Source: Pigoraptor vietnamica | Taxonomy: Eukaryota > Opisthokonta > Filasterea | NCBI GenBank assembly: GCA_943704525.1 | Contig: CALSCQ010001132.1 | Span: 1 to 31,263 of the forward strand | Reading direction: 5' to 3' | DNA: 31,263 bases | In this document: one piece after another, positions 1 through 11,406 of the stretch | Layout: the number at the start of each line of letters is the position of its first letter | Numbering within the stretch: the first letter of the stretch is position 1 | Made by a program: the position numbers and the translations under genes | Notes under the pieces: model-generated | Told to the model about the DNA's origin: nothing | Seen by the model: the letters and a program-made list of their open reading frames with translations, nothing else | Databases searched by the model: none

Positions 1-9
1 GGGGGGGGG

Positions 10-53
10 CAAAGATGTGGGGCACTCAGACCAAAGATGTGGGGCACTCAGAC
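10..53. repeat. 22-bp tandem duplication over a splice donor
   Basis: A 22-bp unit occurs twice back to back (10-31 and 32-53), next to a poly-G run at 1-9. On the coding strand of EFR3 the unit starts with the donor GTCTGAG of the last visible exon, so the donor-like sequence is present twice. The poly-G at the edge may mark an assembly break. Confidence 0.85.
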
Positions 54-3000
54 CTGTATGGCGAGGGCAACGCGTAGTGTCTGAATGAGCTCTGCGTAAC
101 CGAGGCCGCGCACGATCGTGCCAAACGTCCGGTGAATTGCGGCGTAGTGTTCGTGCTTGTTCTCGCCGATGAGAGCAGCCTCGTACAGCGACAAATACAC
201 CTGCACCACGCGGCGGAGTATCAGCCACCTTCACACGACATGCAGGCACGCGAACAGCAGACGAGACAGTAGCAGCGGACAAAGACGGGGCGGCACGTGA
301 TTACAACAGCCAGCGGGTGGCGCGTAGGCGCGGATTTCTGGCCCACCTTCTTCAGGAGGTTCGAAAGTGTCTGGGGCGTTTCCAGCGCCAGCTCAGTCTC
401 CGAGGAGAGCGACCTATCACGCGAGGGACACGACATCAAGTGGAGTGAGCGCAATGGTGGTGATGACGCATGCACCAATGGGAACAGCCACATAGCGAGC
501 ACAAATCTGCTGAATGACGCAGTGTGTGACAGCATTGCAAAGGTGATACAGTTGTGACACAGTTCCATCCAGGCACCATGCACCCACTTGGTCGCGGCGT
601 AGAACTCGCAGCGCAGAAGCACCTGAAAGATGGTCTGCACGAGCAGCCGAATGTCTGCGGCGATTGCGGTTGAAAGTCAGCCGCAACCAAGCGCAAAAGG
701 GCTTACACAGAGCAACGCACGCGACAACTTCACACACATACCTCCGTTCTGCGACACGGACGCGAACAGCAGCGGCTCCGCAAGCGAGTCAGGAATGTTC
801 GTGCGCAGCGGCGCGTGCGAAGACTTGAGCGCGCGCGCGACACGGAGGACGCACATGAGCTTCAGCCGCTGAACCGACGGCGGCTGCATGCCCAGATGGT
901 CCGAGGGGGGCTGTGCGTCCTCGCCCGACGGGCGCTGCGGGGGTTGGGAGGGGAGCTTGCCGGCGACAAAGACCATGATTTCAAGCTTCTGGTACTCGGG
1001 CTGGTTCTCGAGAAATGCGTCTGGACAGTAACGCCGGCATGAGACAACGGGCACAAAGAGAACACAAATGATGCATCCAACGCAGATGAAAATGAACATC
1101 GATGCCTCTGCACCACCCTTGGCGAACCTACCGATGGAGTCGATGATGGCCGTCTGGACGTCCTTCTCCTTTTCAGCACGCGCAGCATCATCGCCTGTCG
1201 AGGGGCACGCACAGCGTCAGCAGTTGTCGCACTCAACGGCCAGCCTCAAATTGAGCGTGCAGGCGGAACTACGCCAGCACCCATCTCCCATGCGATATCC
1301 CGCAACCGCTAGTCTCCAGCCAACGATGTCAGCCACCCGGAACACCAACAAGAGGGAACGAGCGCCCAGTCGCACACACACACCCGAGTTCGCCTCGGCC
1401 TCGGCGCTGATCTCAAGCTGGCGGACAAGCACGTTGAAGCACTCGAGAATGGCCAGGTCGCAGGCGCCGTGCGCCCACTCGAGCGCGCGGCGCAGCACAA
1501 ACACAATGCCCGAACGAACGTCCGGCCCGGCAGTCGCGCTCTTGTCAAGGTGGTGGAGCAGCCGGCCCGTCGCGATAGCAAAGAATTGCGGCTGCAAAGC
1601 AACGCCAGGAACGGAGTCAGCGATGACAGCACTGAATGGGCACAAACATGCTCACCCCGCATGCGATGAGCCAACGGCAACGACGGCGGACCCACGAGGC
1701 AACGAGGGGCACACAGAGCAACGAGGGGCAGCAATGGCCCCATGCCAACGACGGACCCACCTGCACTGACGTCTTGATGACCTTGAAAACGCTAACGGCA
1801 AACGCCTTCGATGGCCACGAGCCAGTGTCGTCGAGGTGGCTGTGGAATCACGTGTGTGAGTAATTAAAACAACTCACAGCAGCAATCAACGAAGCAAACT
1901 GCAAATCTGTGTGTGTGCGTGTGCGCGCAAGCCACGTGAGGCTCCGCGGCGCAAACAGAAGATACGCGGCATCAAGTGTGCGTAAATTGAAACGCGTCCC
2001 AGATTCCATCAAGCGGAGATGCGCGCACACGCACTCGAGAATGGGCTTGATCAGCTGGCGCATGTTCCCGTAGTTCGCGCGTGCCGTGAGGTCGCGCACG
2101 CATGAGCACGCGAGGCGCCGCGGGTCCTGCTCCTCCAGAATGACGTCGACGTCGGCGTGCGTCGGAAGGCTCGAAGTGTTCTCGCCAATCCCAAGGGGGT
2201 CGCCGGCGCCCTCCGTTGTGGCATCGCTCGCACCGTCCGTGTGCATGCTGAACAGGAGCGCCGGGACAATCTTGTCGAGATCTCGCCAAATGTCGGCATG
2301 AAGGTCATCGACCGTCTTCAATATGATCGCACGGAGCCCCCGGAGGCCCGCGAGGCGCATTCTGGCGACGCCGCGTGTCAGCAACGCGCACGGGATGGGT
2401 TGCCGTGTGGCATGCAAGTGCGCGTGTGTGTGGTGGGTGGGTGGGTGGCGAACGGACAACCGAGACCGGCGCTTGGAAGTTTTGCCTTGCACTCAGCTGA
2501 CTTGAAACCAATAGGCACGGGGAGATGACGCGCGTAACAAGCGTCCAAAGGCGCAAAAAGGGTCAATATGATAGTAGCACCCACTGTGACTGTTTGGCGG
2601 CGTCCCCGTCGGCAGAAAGGCACATGGCGGTGAACTTGCTCACGAAGAAGTCGTAACGACGGTTGTACGACGGATTTTCCTCCTTGATGCAGGCAAACTT
2701 CAGGAACTGCAGGGGGCGGGCATGGTGTCACGTGGGGCGCAGCGGGGCGCGGCATCACGGGCGCACTCTCAAAAACGCACGAATCCCCATTCTCCCACCG
2801 CCCACACGCCACATCTGCACTCAGTTTCTCATCAAACCAAACCAAATCTCCCCATCCCCGGCCACCATACCATGCACTGCGCCGCGTAACACACGCGCCC
2901 CCACCGTCGTCGTTCCCAAGACCTGGAGGTCGGGTCGCTGCGACTCAAGCAAGCGCTCGACCATAAGAAGGAAGCTCTCGACGAAGAGGCCGAGGTTCGT

Positions 3001-3573
3001 GTGGCACGCCTGCAGCAGCTGCTCCACCGCCTTCATCGCAATGGCCACTTGCCTGTGACGAAGATTACGAAAGAGAGAGAGAAGGGGGGGGGGGAGGAGG
3101 AGGTCAGAAAGAAAAGAAGAGAAGGTGAGTCCAAATAAAGAGAGAATTGACGGCCATGAGAGTTTTGTACGTAATTCGTCTGTTGTCAGCAGCAGTAGTA
3201 ATGTGTGGCAGTCACCCACGCATAGCGCTGCCGGTCGAGGTGCCGCTTCTGCTTGCGCGCGAGGTACTTGCCGATCTTGTTCAGTTGGCCTGTTGCACGA
3301 CCAGAGTGAGCGCGGATGAAGGAAAGCGCGCAAGAGCGTGCGCACGTGGGGTGAGACATGTGTCTGTGTGTGCGTGTCTGTCTGTGCGTGGGTACATGCG
3401 TGTGTGCGCGTGCGTGTGTGAGTGAGGCGTGCCTGCCTGCGCACGTGAGATCACAACCAAACAGACACCCACTTGGGTTCGTGCACGCATAATACGTGAG
3501 CTTTTGCATGTTGGCGACGTTGAGGCCATCCTCGGGATCGACCGGATAGAGGCCGTCCACAAGGCGCTGGTAG
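54..3573 (-). CDS. EFR3: EFR3 homologue, PI4-kinase complex membrane scaffold (12 exons, both ends incomplete)
   Basis: EFR3 is a palmitoylated armadillo/HEAT-like rod that anchors PI4KIII-alpha (with TTC7 and FAM126) at the plasma membrane for PI4P synthesis. I placed exons, in coding order, at 3573-3473, 3289-3220, 3052-2905, 2706-2585, 2361-2035, 1839-1761, 1591-1384, 1194-1117, 1020-742, 654-588, 413-347 and 200-54. All junctions are GT..AG and keep phase, giving about 564 residues. Family signatures appear in order: YQRLVDGLYPVDPEDGL, LLESQRPDLQVLGTT, NPSYNRRYDFFVSKF, DIWRDLDKIVPALLF, RANYGNMRQLIKPIL, EYQKLEIMVFVAGKLP, and a terminal segment ending in TLRVALAIQ. Human EFR3A is about 820 residues, so the C-terminal third lies beyond the left edge. 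The exon holding the start codon and the N-terminal cysteines is upstream of 3573 and was not found; a weak candidate ATG is on the minus strand near 3740. Identification is secure; single splice sites are less certain. Confidence 0.93.
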
Positions 3574-3614
3574 CTGAAGTGCAGGGGATGTGCGTGTGCG
3601 TGTGCGGTATGATG

Positions 3615-3643
3615 TTGTGTGTGTGTGTGTGTGTGTGTGTGTG
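3615..3643. repeat. (GT)n microsatellite
   Basis: Uninterrupted GT dinucleotides in the intron upstream of the first recognised EFR3 exon. Spurious HTHTHT/VCVCVC reading frames here are repeat artefacts. Confidence 0.95.
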
Positions 3644-4053
3644 AACGAGTGATGCGATGCACGTGTTAGTCGCTTACATATACGAGAGAGATGAGTCTGT
3701 GCGACACGTTCGTAAGGAACGAACTACTATCCCATGCATCACGCAGGCACCTTGCACACCAACGCATACGCCACGGGTTAGTGACCCATAAACACACACC
3801 GCTGCTTGGGACGGCACTTGAGGCACGCAAAGCACCCCATTCGAAGCGACGAGCACGCGGGGGAGCAGCGACGGACAGACACAATGGGCTCAAGTCCCTC
3901 TTATACGAGGGGATCGTGCGGCAAAGTGTCGCCGTTTGAAAGTGGTGCCAAAACCCACACAACACGGAAGAACATGCCGAATTCTCGCTTGAAATTTCCC
4001 GAGATCTCGCTTAGTTTCTGTCCCACAATAGCGTGCGATTGCCCCCAGCGCGC

Positions 4054-4076
4054 CATATATATTTCGCATGACGTCA
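4054..4076 (-). promoter_or_regulatory. Possible EFR3 promoter: CRE palindrome plus TATA-like box
   Basis: Read on the minus strand, a perfect TGACGTCA palindrome (4069-4076) is followed within about 15 bases by an AATATATATGG stretch (about 4053-4063). This arrangement points toward EFR3, whose first recognised exon starts at 3573. It is motif evidence only; whether this lineage uses CRE or TATA elements is unknown. Confidence 0.35.
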
Positions 4077-4713
4077 CGAATGGACGTGGGGGCAGGGGCT
4101 TTTGTCGCGACGAGCGCAAGCCTGCGCACAGAGGGCCCACACACGGGTGCGACTGAAGTCGAACCATCGGCGGCGCTGTCTGCCGGCCCTCGGGAAGGTC
4201 TGAGCGTGCCACCTGCAGCCGAGAGGGCGCCATGCCTCGACAGGGGCGCGGCGGGCCACCAGAAACACTGGCACCTCTGCGCGCGCATGCCGGGCAACCG
4301 GCAGCCCCGCGATGCCCAGCGGCCGTGTGGTCGTGGGGCGGAGGGTGCGCGCGCGGCTGGTTGAAATGCTCGCCTGGCCAGCAACGCAAAGTTCAATGCG
4401 CGGGGTGGCCAACACGGCCACAACTCAATTCAGACTACTCTGCGCCCGGCGCGGCTTCCCCTCCCACACACTTTTGATTTCATTGGACCATTCAGACCTC
4501 TGCCTGACTTTCCCTCCCCACACCCTGAACCGTTCAGACTCGTATGCACCTGGCCGCCCTTCTTACACTTGGCTATCACTCACACACGGCATCATGTGGT
4601 TTATGCCCGCATTTTTTCTACTCTGAATAGCCGGGTGAGAACGATTGTTGTGACCAACTTGCTATACAATCGCCCAGATTCATTCGGTCGCACACGCAGT
4701 GCGCACAGCGGGC

Positions 4714-6511
4714 TCATCGCGTATATGTGGCCTTCTCGAGCTCGAGGTCGACGCCGCTGCCCTTAGGGGGCGCGTGGTACTTGACCCCGCGCATCTTGAG
4801 CGCGAGGATAATCACGACGATCAGCAGCCCCACCGTCGAAATGGAGAGCGCCGCGACGGCCCAGATGAGGCGGTCCTCGGTGTCAGAGTCGCACGACTGG
4901 AGGCCCTTGGACGCGCCCGTGTTCCCCCCTGTCGCCGTGCACAGCGCGTTGTTGTTCTCGGACGCAAACACGCCCTTGATGACGGTCAGCCACGGAATGT
5001 GGCCGTCGTCGCAGAACAGGCGGTTGTTCTTTATCGACACGGCCGTGCCCGCGTCGTTCGCCCCAATGCTCTTGATTATCTTGATGCCCGCAATCGAGTC
5101 GAGGTACGCGTTGTCCTCGATCACCAGCCCGGCGCCAATCGACTCGAGCGACGTGAACCCCGGCACCTTGGCCAGCTTCGGATTCGACGTGATCGTCAGG
5201 CTGCCGCCGATCGTCGTGAGCGCCGTGAAGCCCGCCACGCTCCCCAGCAGCGCGTTGCCCGACAGCTTCAGGCTCCCGTCCATCGACTTGAGAGAGGCAA
5301 AGCCGCCGCACGCCGTGAGCTGGGCGTTCGACTGGATCGTGATGTCGCCGCTGACTCTCGTGAGCGCAGGAAATGCCCCGTCGAGAGACGTGAGGGCGCT
5401 CGAAGCAAACGAGACGCTTGCGACAGAGGTCAGCTTGGCGAACGCGACCGTCTGGATGCCGTTGTTCGCGATTGAGAGGTCTCCCGAGATGGTCGATGGG
5501 TTGAATGGCGACATGTCCGTGAGCAGCACGTTGTTCGTGAACTGCGCGTGTGGCAATTAGCGATCACGTGACAGGAGGGCAAGCCTCAAGGAGACTGTGC
5601 TGGCCGTTACAGCACACTTGGGGAGGTGGGCAACAGGGGACGAGAGAGTTTGCGAGAGAGTTACAACTTGCGCGCAAGATGTTACAGTGCAACCCACCGA
5701 CACAGAGCCGCCGCACGTGTTGATGGACGACAGACCGGCGATGCTCGTGAGGCTGGGATTGTCCGAGATGGTGAGGGCGCCCACAACCGACGCCGTGCCC
5801 AGCGACTCCACATACTTGAGCTGTGCGTTGCCGTTCAGAATAAGCGCGCCGAGTCTGCGTTGGGCGCGACGAGCGTGTAAGTGCGCGCGCAGAAGGAAGG
5901 GGGGGGGGGGGGGGGGGGGGAGGATTTGTTACTCATGCTGCCTGGCACCGTCAGCCGACAGACGCACAGGGGGGTCCTTTCATGCGACTTACTGAGTGAG
6001 CACCGAAAACTTGACCCTCACGAGTTGCTTGCACGAGGACACGCCCAGCGTCAGGCCAATGGAATCCAGCACATTGAAGCCCTGGGGGGATAGAGCCAGA
6101 AGGAATTGGTCGAACGAAAATGAAACACAATCAGCAGACTCTCGGCTGACGCGCCAGTGTGTGCGCGACATGTGCGTGTATGCTCGTCCTAGGATGTGTG
6201 CGTCGCGGAGCGGACGGCCGCGCGAGAGAGACGGAACAAGCAATCCCGACGCATGGCGACAAACTGCAGCGCACCGTAATGTACTGGAGTGAGCCGAGTT
6301 CCTCGAATTTGAGGCGCTCGCCAATGGTCTTGAGCGCGGCAAATCCGGCCAAGAGGGTGAGATCGGAGAAGGACGCTGAGGAACAAACCGCGTCAGTCCA
6401 CGTGCTGTACAACGAGTCACAGCAACACAGCATACCTTCCCGTTGCACCGCGCAGGACACACACACACACGGAAAGATACACACGCACACGCACGCCACA
6501 CGCCCCCCCCC

Positions 6512-6542
<31 letters not shown>

Positions 6543-7183
6543 ACAGGCACACACACATGCAACATAAGAGCACGCCGACGAGCGTATGCGTGGCTTACCG
6601 ATCCACACGCCCTTGCGCACAAGCGTCAGCGCGGGCACAAAGTTGCTGTCAATCGTAACAGCCTTGCCGAACGTGAGCGAGAAGTCCCCGCCGACCGAGG
6701 TGAGCGCGGGAAACCCCGTGAGTGTGAGACCCTTGTAGCGGTCGATCGTCAGCGAACCGGAGACCGTCGCGAGGGCGTCGAGGCCCGTGAACGACGTCAG
6801 GTTGACGCAGTTTTGGATGAGCAGGTTGCCGTTGATCGACGTCACCTGCGCGAGTGCCCCGACGTTCGTCATGTCGCATGTGGTGCCGTCCAGCGATCCG
6901 ATGGTGAGATCGCCGCTAATGTCCGTGCACGTCGTGTCGTATGTCGCGTCGAACATGGCCTGGCTGGTCACCGCAATGCCGTTACAGGTCTCTGCACGCA
7001 ACAACGGGGCGATCAAAACAATGGACGAACCGAAAATAGAAGTCATGTGGTGGTATGGTATAGCAGGTACAACCGGTGCATTTTTCCCGCACACGCACGC
7101 ACAAATCCGTACAAATCCATACAAGAGCGAACAGACGGAAGTATAAATATTGATACACGTGACATCACACACACACACACCCG

Positions 7184-7219
<36 letters not shown>

Positions 7220-7349
7220 ACGCACACACACACACACACACACACCACACACACACACACCACACACACACACCACACACACACACACACGCACACACGC
7301 ACACCGCACACACACACACACGCACACACACACCACATACACGCACGCA

Positions 7350-7380
<31 letters not shown>

Positions 7381-7535
7381 GCGCCGGCGTTATTACGTAA
7401 AGCACATCCGACGTGAAGCCACGACAAATTGCTATCCAGTACAGTTCTGCGACTGTGGTACCCACTTGCGAGAGCCCCATTGAGAGCACACAGCGTGGCG
7501 ATCGCCACCGCCAACGCAAGGACGCGACGATCCAT
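4714..7535 (-). CDS. Single-pass membrane protein with Ecm33/receptor-L-domain-like repeats (6 exons, 545 aa)
   Basis: Exons in coding order are 7535-7466, 6991-6599, 6375-6275, 6081-5993, 5854-5698 and 5541-4714. All introns are GT..AG and in phase, and the stop is TGA. Residues 1-23 (MDRRVLALAVAIATLCALNG...) form a signal peptide. Residues of about 25-480 hold a run of short beta-strand repeats of the form (V/I)xGxLxIxxN, for example ISGDLTIGS, INGNLLIQN, VSGSLTIDR, ISGDLSIANN, IGGSLTITSN. This pattern is typical of the receptor L-domain/SPS2-Ecm33 class of beta-helical solenoids. A TM helix lies at about 495-518 (WAVAALSISTVGLLIVVIIL), followed by a 27-residue cytosolic tail without a kinase. 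The likely place is the cell surface, with a recognition or adhesion role inferred from fold only. It is divergently transcribed from the secreted-protein gene at 8213. Introns carry long CA, poly-C and poly-G tracts. Confidence 0.85.
5899..5920. repeat. Poly-G run (22 bases)
   Basis: Mononucleotide tract in intron 4 of the L-domain gene; on the coding strand it is poly-C about 45 bases upstream of the acceptor. Confidence 0.95.
6503..6546. repeat. Poly-C run (26) followed by (AC)n
   Basis: Lies in intron 2 of the L-domain gene (6376-6598). The length is likely unreliable in the assembly. Confidence 0.95.
7164..7384. repeat. Compound (CA)n array ending in (CG)n
   Basis: About 220 bases of interrupted CA repeats with short CACACC interruptions, finishing in an alternating GC tract at about 7366-7384. 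It lies within intron 1 of the L-domain gene. Alternating purine-pyrimidine DNA of this kind can adopt Z-form. Confidence 0.95.
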
Positions 7536-8212
7536 AGCAAAGAACGGCGCACTCGAAGCAGCGCTGCCGTCCCTCTGATTGTGACCTTCAAGTAAAGAAG
7601 AGACACGGGAGAGGGGGGAGATCGCCGTCGCTGTTGCTTGCCACCTGGCGGAGAAACACGGTGGGTGTGGGAGAGCGTGCATGCACGCACTCAGTTTGGC
7701 ACACACACACTCAGCCACTATTTATTTCGCCGCCACTCGCTTTTAGCCCCCGTGGCTTTTTTATTTCTTCGATTTTGTAAACACAGAGCGGCAAGCCAAA
7801 ATGTATGGCAAATTCCCTTCTGTTTTCCCACATAATAAATTTATTACCAGATTATTTTTTTGCCCATTGTTCTATGTCACCCCGTAGGGACACATAGCGC
7901 AAAATCCCATACAAATTTCCATACATTGCCCAGGTGGCTTTTTCGTGTCACCCTTTCGAATTTTATTACCGATTATTCTCCATACTCATCTCATAGTCGC
8001 GGAAATTATTCGCAATGCAGTCAATAGCCCGCAACCCCCGCACTTGTGTTTTGATCCCTGTGCCATTGTGCCCGTGTGCGGTGCGCAGTGCGTGTGCGTG
8101 CGTACCGTTTGTGTGTGGCGTGTATGAGTGCGCGTGTGTGCGTTCGTTCTCTTTATGCAATGATCCGCAGCTTTTGCTTGATTCGTGCCCACTGCGCGAC
8201 CTGCGACTGAAG
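7536..8212. promoter_or_regulatory. Shared AT-rich 5' region of two divergent genes
   Basis: Separates the start codons of the L-domain gene (minus, 7535) and the secreted-protein gene (plus, 8213). Bases of about 7730-7990 are clearly AT-richer than the rest of the window. Words recur within it: TTATTACC(A)GATTATT at 7841 and 7963, GTGGCTTTTT at 7752 and 7934, TGTCACCC at 7875 and 7946. These are candidate regulatory elements or remnants of a local duplication. No gene is supported inside. Confidence 0.55.
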
Positions 8213-11200
8213 ATGCGCGTCGCTGTGCTGGTGGCCCTCGTGGCTGCGATCGCGCTGATCGCGCGCGCGACGGCCGTCCCTGTGGTGTCGGAGGAGAGCG
8301 TCGAGGCGAACCCTGCTGCGGTCGCGGACGTGGATGGCATGGACGAGTACTATGCCGACTACTTTGAGGCTCCGCAGTACGCGGTGCCCGAGCACGACGA
8401 GCTCCCCCGCCACGAAGGTGCGACGTCGGGACTGATGCGATTTTGCCATGAATGTGCCGCCGCTATTGTGTTGGCATTTGGCATGATTGCGAGTTTGAAA
8501 GCGTTTTACGTTGGCGGACCCCTCCTGTGCTCACTGCCGGCGTGTGATTCCGCACGCCGCAGAGCGCGGGCTGTACGAGCACGTGAATGTGATCGAGTAT
8601 CACGACGACGTCGTGCACATCGAGGACGAGCACGCGGACCACCTGCGCGACTGCCACGCGGCCCAGGCGGACTGCGTCGTCCCCGCGCACGTGAGCGCCG
8701 CGATGGGCGCGAAGGAGGACGTTGTGCTGGCGAGCGTCAAGCACGTCGACAGCAGCAAGTTCATTGGCATGCGCGTGCGTCGCGTGACGCCCCACGAGGG
8801 CGAAGACGGAAGCGAACTCCACCGCATTGAGTACGAGATGGCGCAGTTTGACGACGTGAGTGCGGCTGTCTGCGGCGCCCGTGTTGTGCGTGAATTTTGT
8901 GGCTGTAGTCGCCGGATGAACATGCGCATGCTTCGCCTAAGCTGGTCTCACGCCCACTCACGCGCTCGCAGATCTACAAGCACATCCACCTCAAGTTCGC
9001 CGACGAGCACCCTGACGGTGACCGTCGCCGCGCCGTGATGATATCGGCGAACCAGAACTCGTTCACGGTGTGTTCTCCGTCGGCGAGGCATCATCCCCAA
9101 TCCAATTGTGCCTTGTGTCACCTCGCTGTGACTTCTCGCCCCTCGTTCAATGTTCAGTTTACAAGCATCATCCCCCCCCCACTTTTGCATACGCGCACGC
9201 ACGGCACTCATAACATTTTTGCACTTCGCATATTAACCATTGACACACGCACGGCCCTGCGGCGCAGTCGTTCAAGAGCAACTACCAGGGGAGCAATTTG
9301 TTCGACACGAACATCAAGGAGGATGACTCGACGTCGATGGCGCAGGGGATCCAGGTCACCCGCGCAATGGTGCGTTACCCACCGTGCGTCCACACACGCA
9401 AGCACATGTCATCGGACACCGACTACACTGGCACTCCCACGCAAACTTCTCAGTCAGCAAGGTCAAATCTCTTACGCGCTCGCATAAACTGAAAGGCGCA
9501 CCCTACCGCTGTGCCATTGACACACACCGACGGCAGCTGCACGTGACTGACTCCTGTTGTGTTGCAGTTTGCGAGCGACAATCTCCGCTTCATCAAGTTC
9601 GGCCCCTATGTCAAGTACGGTTGGTATCGCCCGACTCCGCACGGCACGTACTTTTTAACTCCATAATGCGCAAATTCTCACAGAAACGCGCTAACTTTTC
9701 GCAGGTTTCTCCAAGTTCGAGTTCAAGTACGGCTCGAGCGACCCTTTTGTGCTGGAGGTGCGTACTCCGTTAGCCCAGAGTGGCGTCGGTCATGATCAGT
9801 GCCACGGCTGTGTGGTAGTACAGTGTTGTAGCCCGCACAGTCATGCGCCGTGGCTGACCCCACACCCGCCCAGGTCGTGTACTCTGGCGCCGCGTCCGCC
9901 AAGCTTCGCGTGCGCCGTCCTGAGGTCGCCGCCAAGCCCGCGCGCTTCGTCAAGCCGATTTTCGAGTCGAACACGGACGGTCCCGACTTCAGCGTGGACC
10001 TCTCGAAGCTGCTGATCCCCGTCAAGCTGATGATCAACACGAAGCAGTCGACGACGGGCACGGTCGACCTCCCGGAGAACTTTCTCTTCGATGCATGGGC
10101 ACTCGTGGGTGGCGCATGCTCTCAAATACTTGTGGCACACATGCAACACACCCCCTCCGCTCGCCGGCCGCTCGATTGCCCCCCCNNNNNNNNNNCCCCC
10201 CCCCCCCCCCCCCCAATCGCCTTTTCTGACCCTCTCTCCGCGCTCGCAGGCCAGCGCCCGCATCGACTGCGGCATCCGATTTGAGCCGAGCAAGCGCTGG
10301 CTTCCCCAGGCCGTGTGGAACAAGGTGGGCCGTCCGTCACGTGACATCCGTAGCAATTCGTGGCAGCGCATGTTTATTCACTCTGTGTGCTTAAATAGGG
10401 TGCTTGTTCGGAATGTGTCATATACAATGTCAGCTGATTGTAAGCGTGCTCACCCACTCACCCCGGCCTTCGCGTCCCTTCACCGCATCGCAGGACGTCA
10501 AGTACTCGTTCGCGGCGACGGCGCGCGCCCCCAGCCGCCCCATCACGGCGGAGATCAAGTCCGTCCTCGAGCTGAAGATTGGCCTGCAGATTGGCATCAG
10601 CCCCATTGCCGTAACGTTCAACGGGCCGACGTTTGCGCTCATGCCCACGCTCACCATGACGGCGTCGGCGAAGGATGGGTTCGGCGCGGTGCTCGTGCTG
10701 GACGGCAAGGTCACGCAGACGGTGCCCTCGATTGTGCGCTCGCTCTTCAAGCTGCCCGAGGACTACTCGAAGGTGCGGCGCTGCTCGCGCGCAGTCGGTG
10801 TGAAAGGGACTTGTGACCGCCAGGGTCCGTCAACCTTGTATGCGCACGCTGTCACTAACAACCGACTCACACACACACATTCACACACACACACTCACAC
10901 ACACTGACACACACACACTGTCACTAACAACCCACTCCCACACACGGCACACACACACTCCATGCGCCACACAGACGTATCGGTTCTTCAAGAAGCAGCT
11001 CGCGAAGGGCTACATTGAGTGGCAGACGGACTCGACGTTCCCCTCGGATCCCGCGACGGCAACGAAGGCTGCTCTGAAGGTAGCGACGACCGACAAGGCA
11101 CCGATGGGCGCCACCCCGGATTCGACGTTCGCGACGCAGGACACGACGTTCCAGGACACGAAGGGCAACGACCAGGTGGACCCGGCGAAGCTGCCGGGGC

Positions 11201-11370
11201 TCGAGGCGGAGTACATCTTCCGCGGTGTCACGGGATTCACGCCCATGGCCAGCGCCTCGGGATCGCTGGTGGGTGTGCGGTGCACTGTTGCTGCCGTGCG
11301 ATTCGTGATCCAATTAGCTGCTGCTTGGGTGTGTCAACGTGTGGGGTTCTTCTGGATGCCAATTTCAGGA

Positions 11371-11406
<36 letters not shown>

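Larger units (their letters stand above)
3574..4713. other. Intergenic region and missing EFR3 5' exon
   Basis: No supported gene. It should contain the unlocated first EFR3 exon and 5' UTR (minus strand) and the 3' flank of the L-domain gene at 4714. Several overlapping open frames around 3890-4420 on both strands are GC-driven and show no motif. Confidence 0.6.

Noticed and set aside
4699-5475. Plus-strand 258-aa open frame opposite the L-domain gene
   Set aside because: It is the antisense of a GC-rich exon; the Arg/Glu-rich sequence has no motif, while the minus strand carries a signal peptide, repeats and TM helix.
7164-7384. CRISPR-like regular repeats
   Set aside because: Simple dinucleotide microsatellite with no unique spacers, in a eukaryotic intron.
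6159-7400. Plus-strand 413-aa frame ending in HTHTHT repeats
   Set aside because: Product of CA microsatellites and antisense of L-domain exons.
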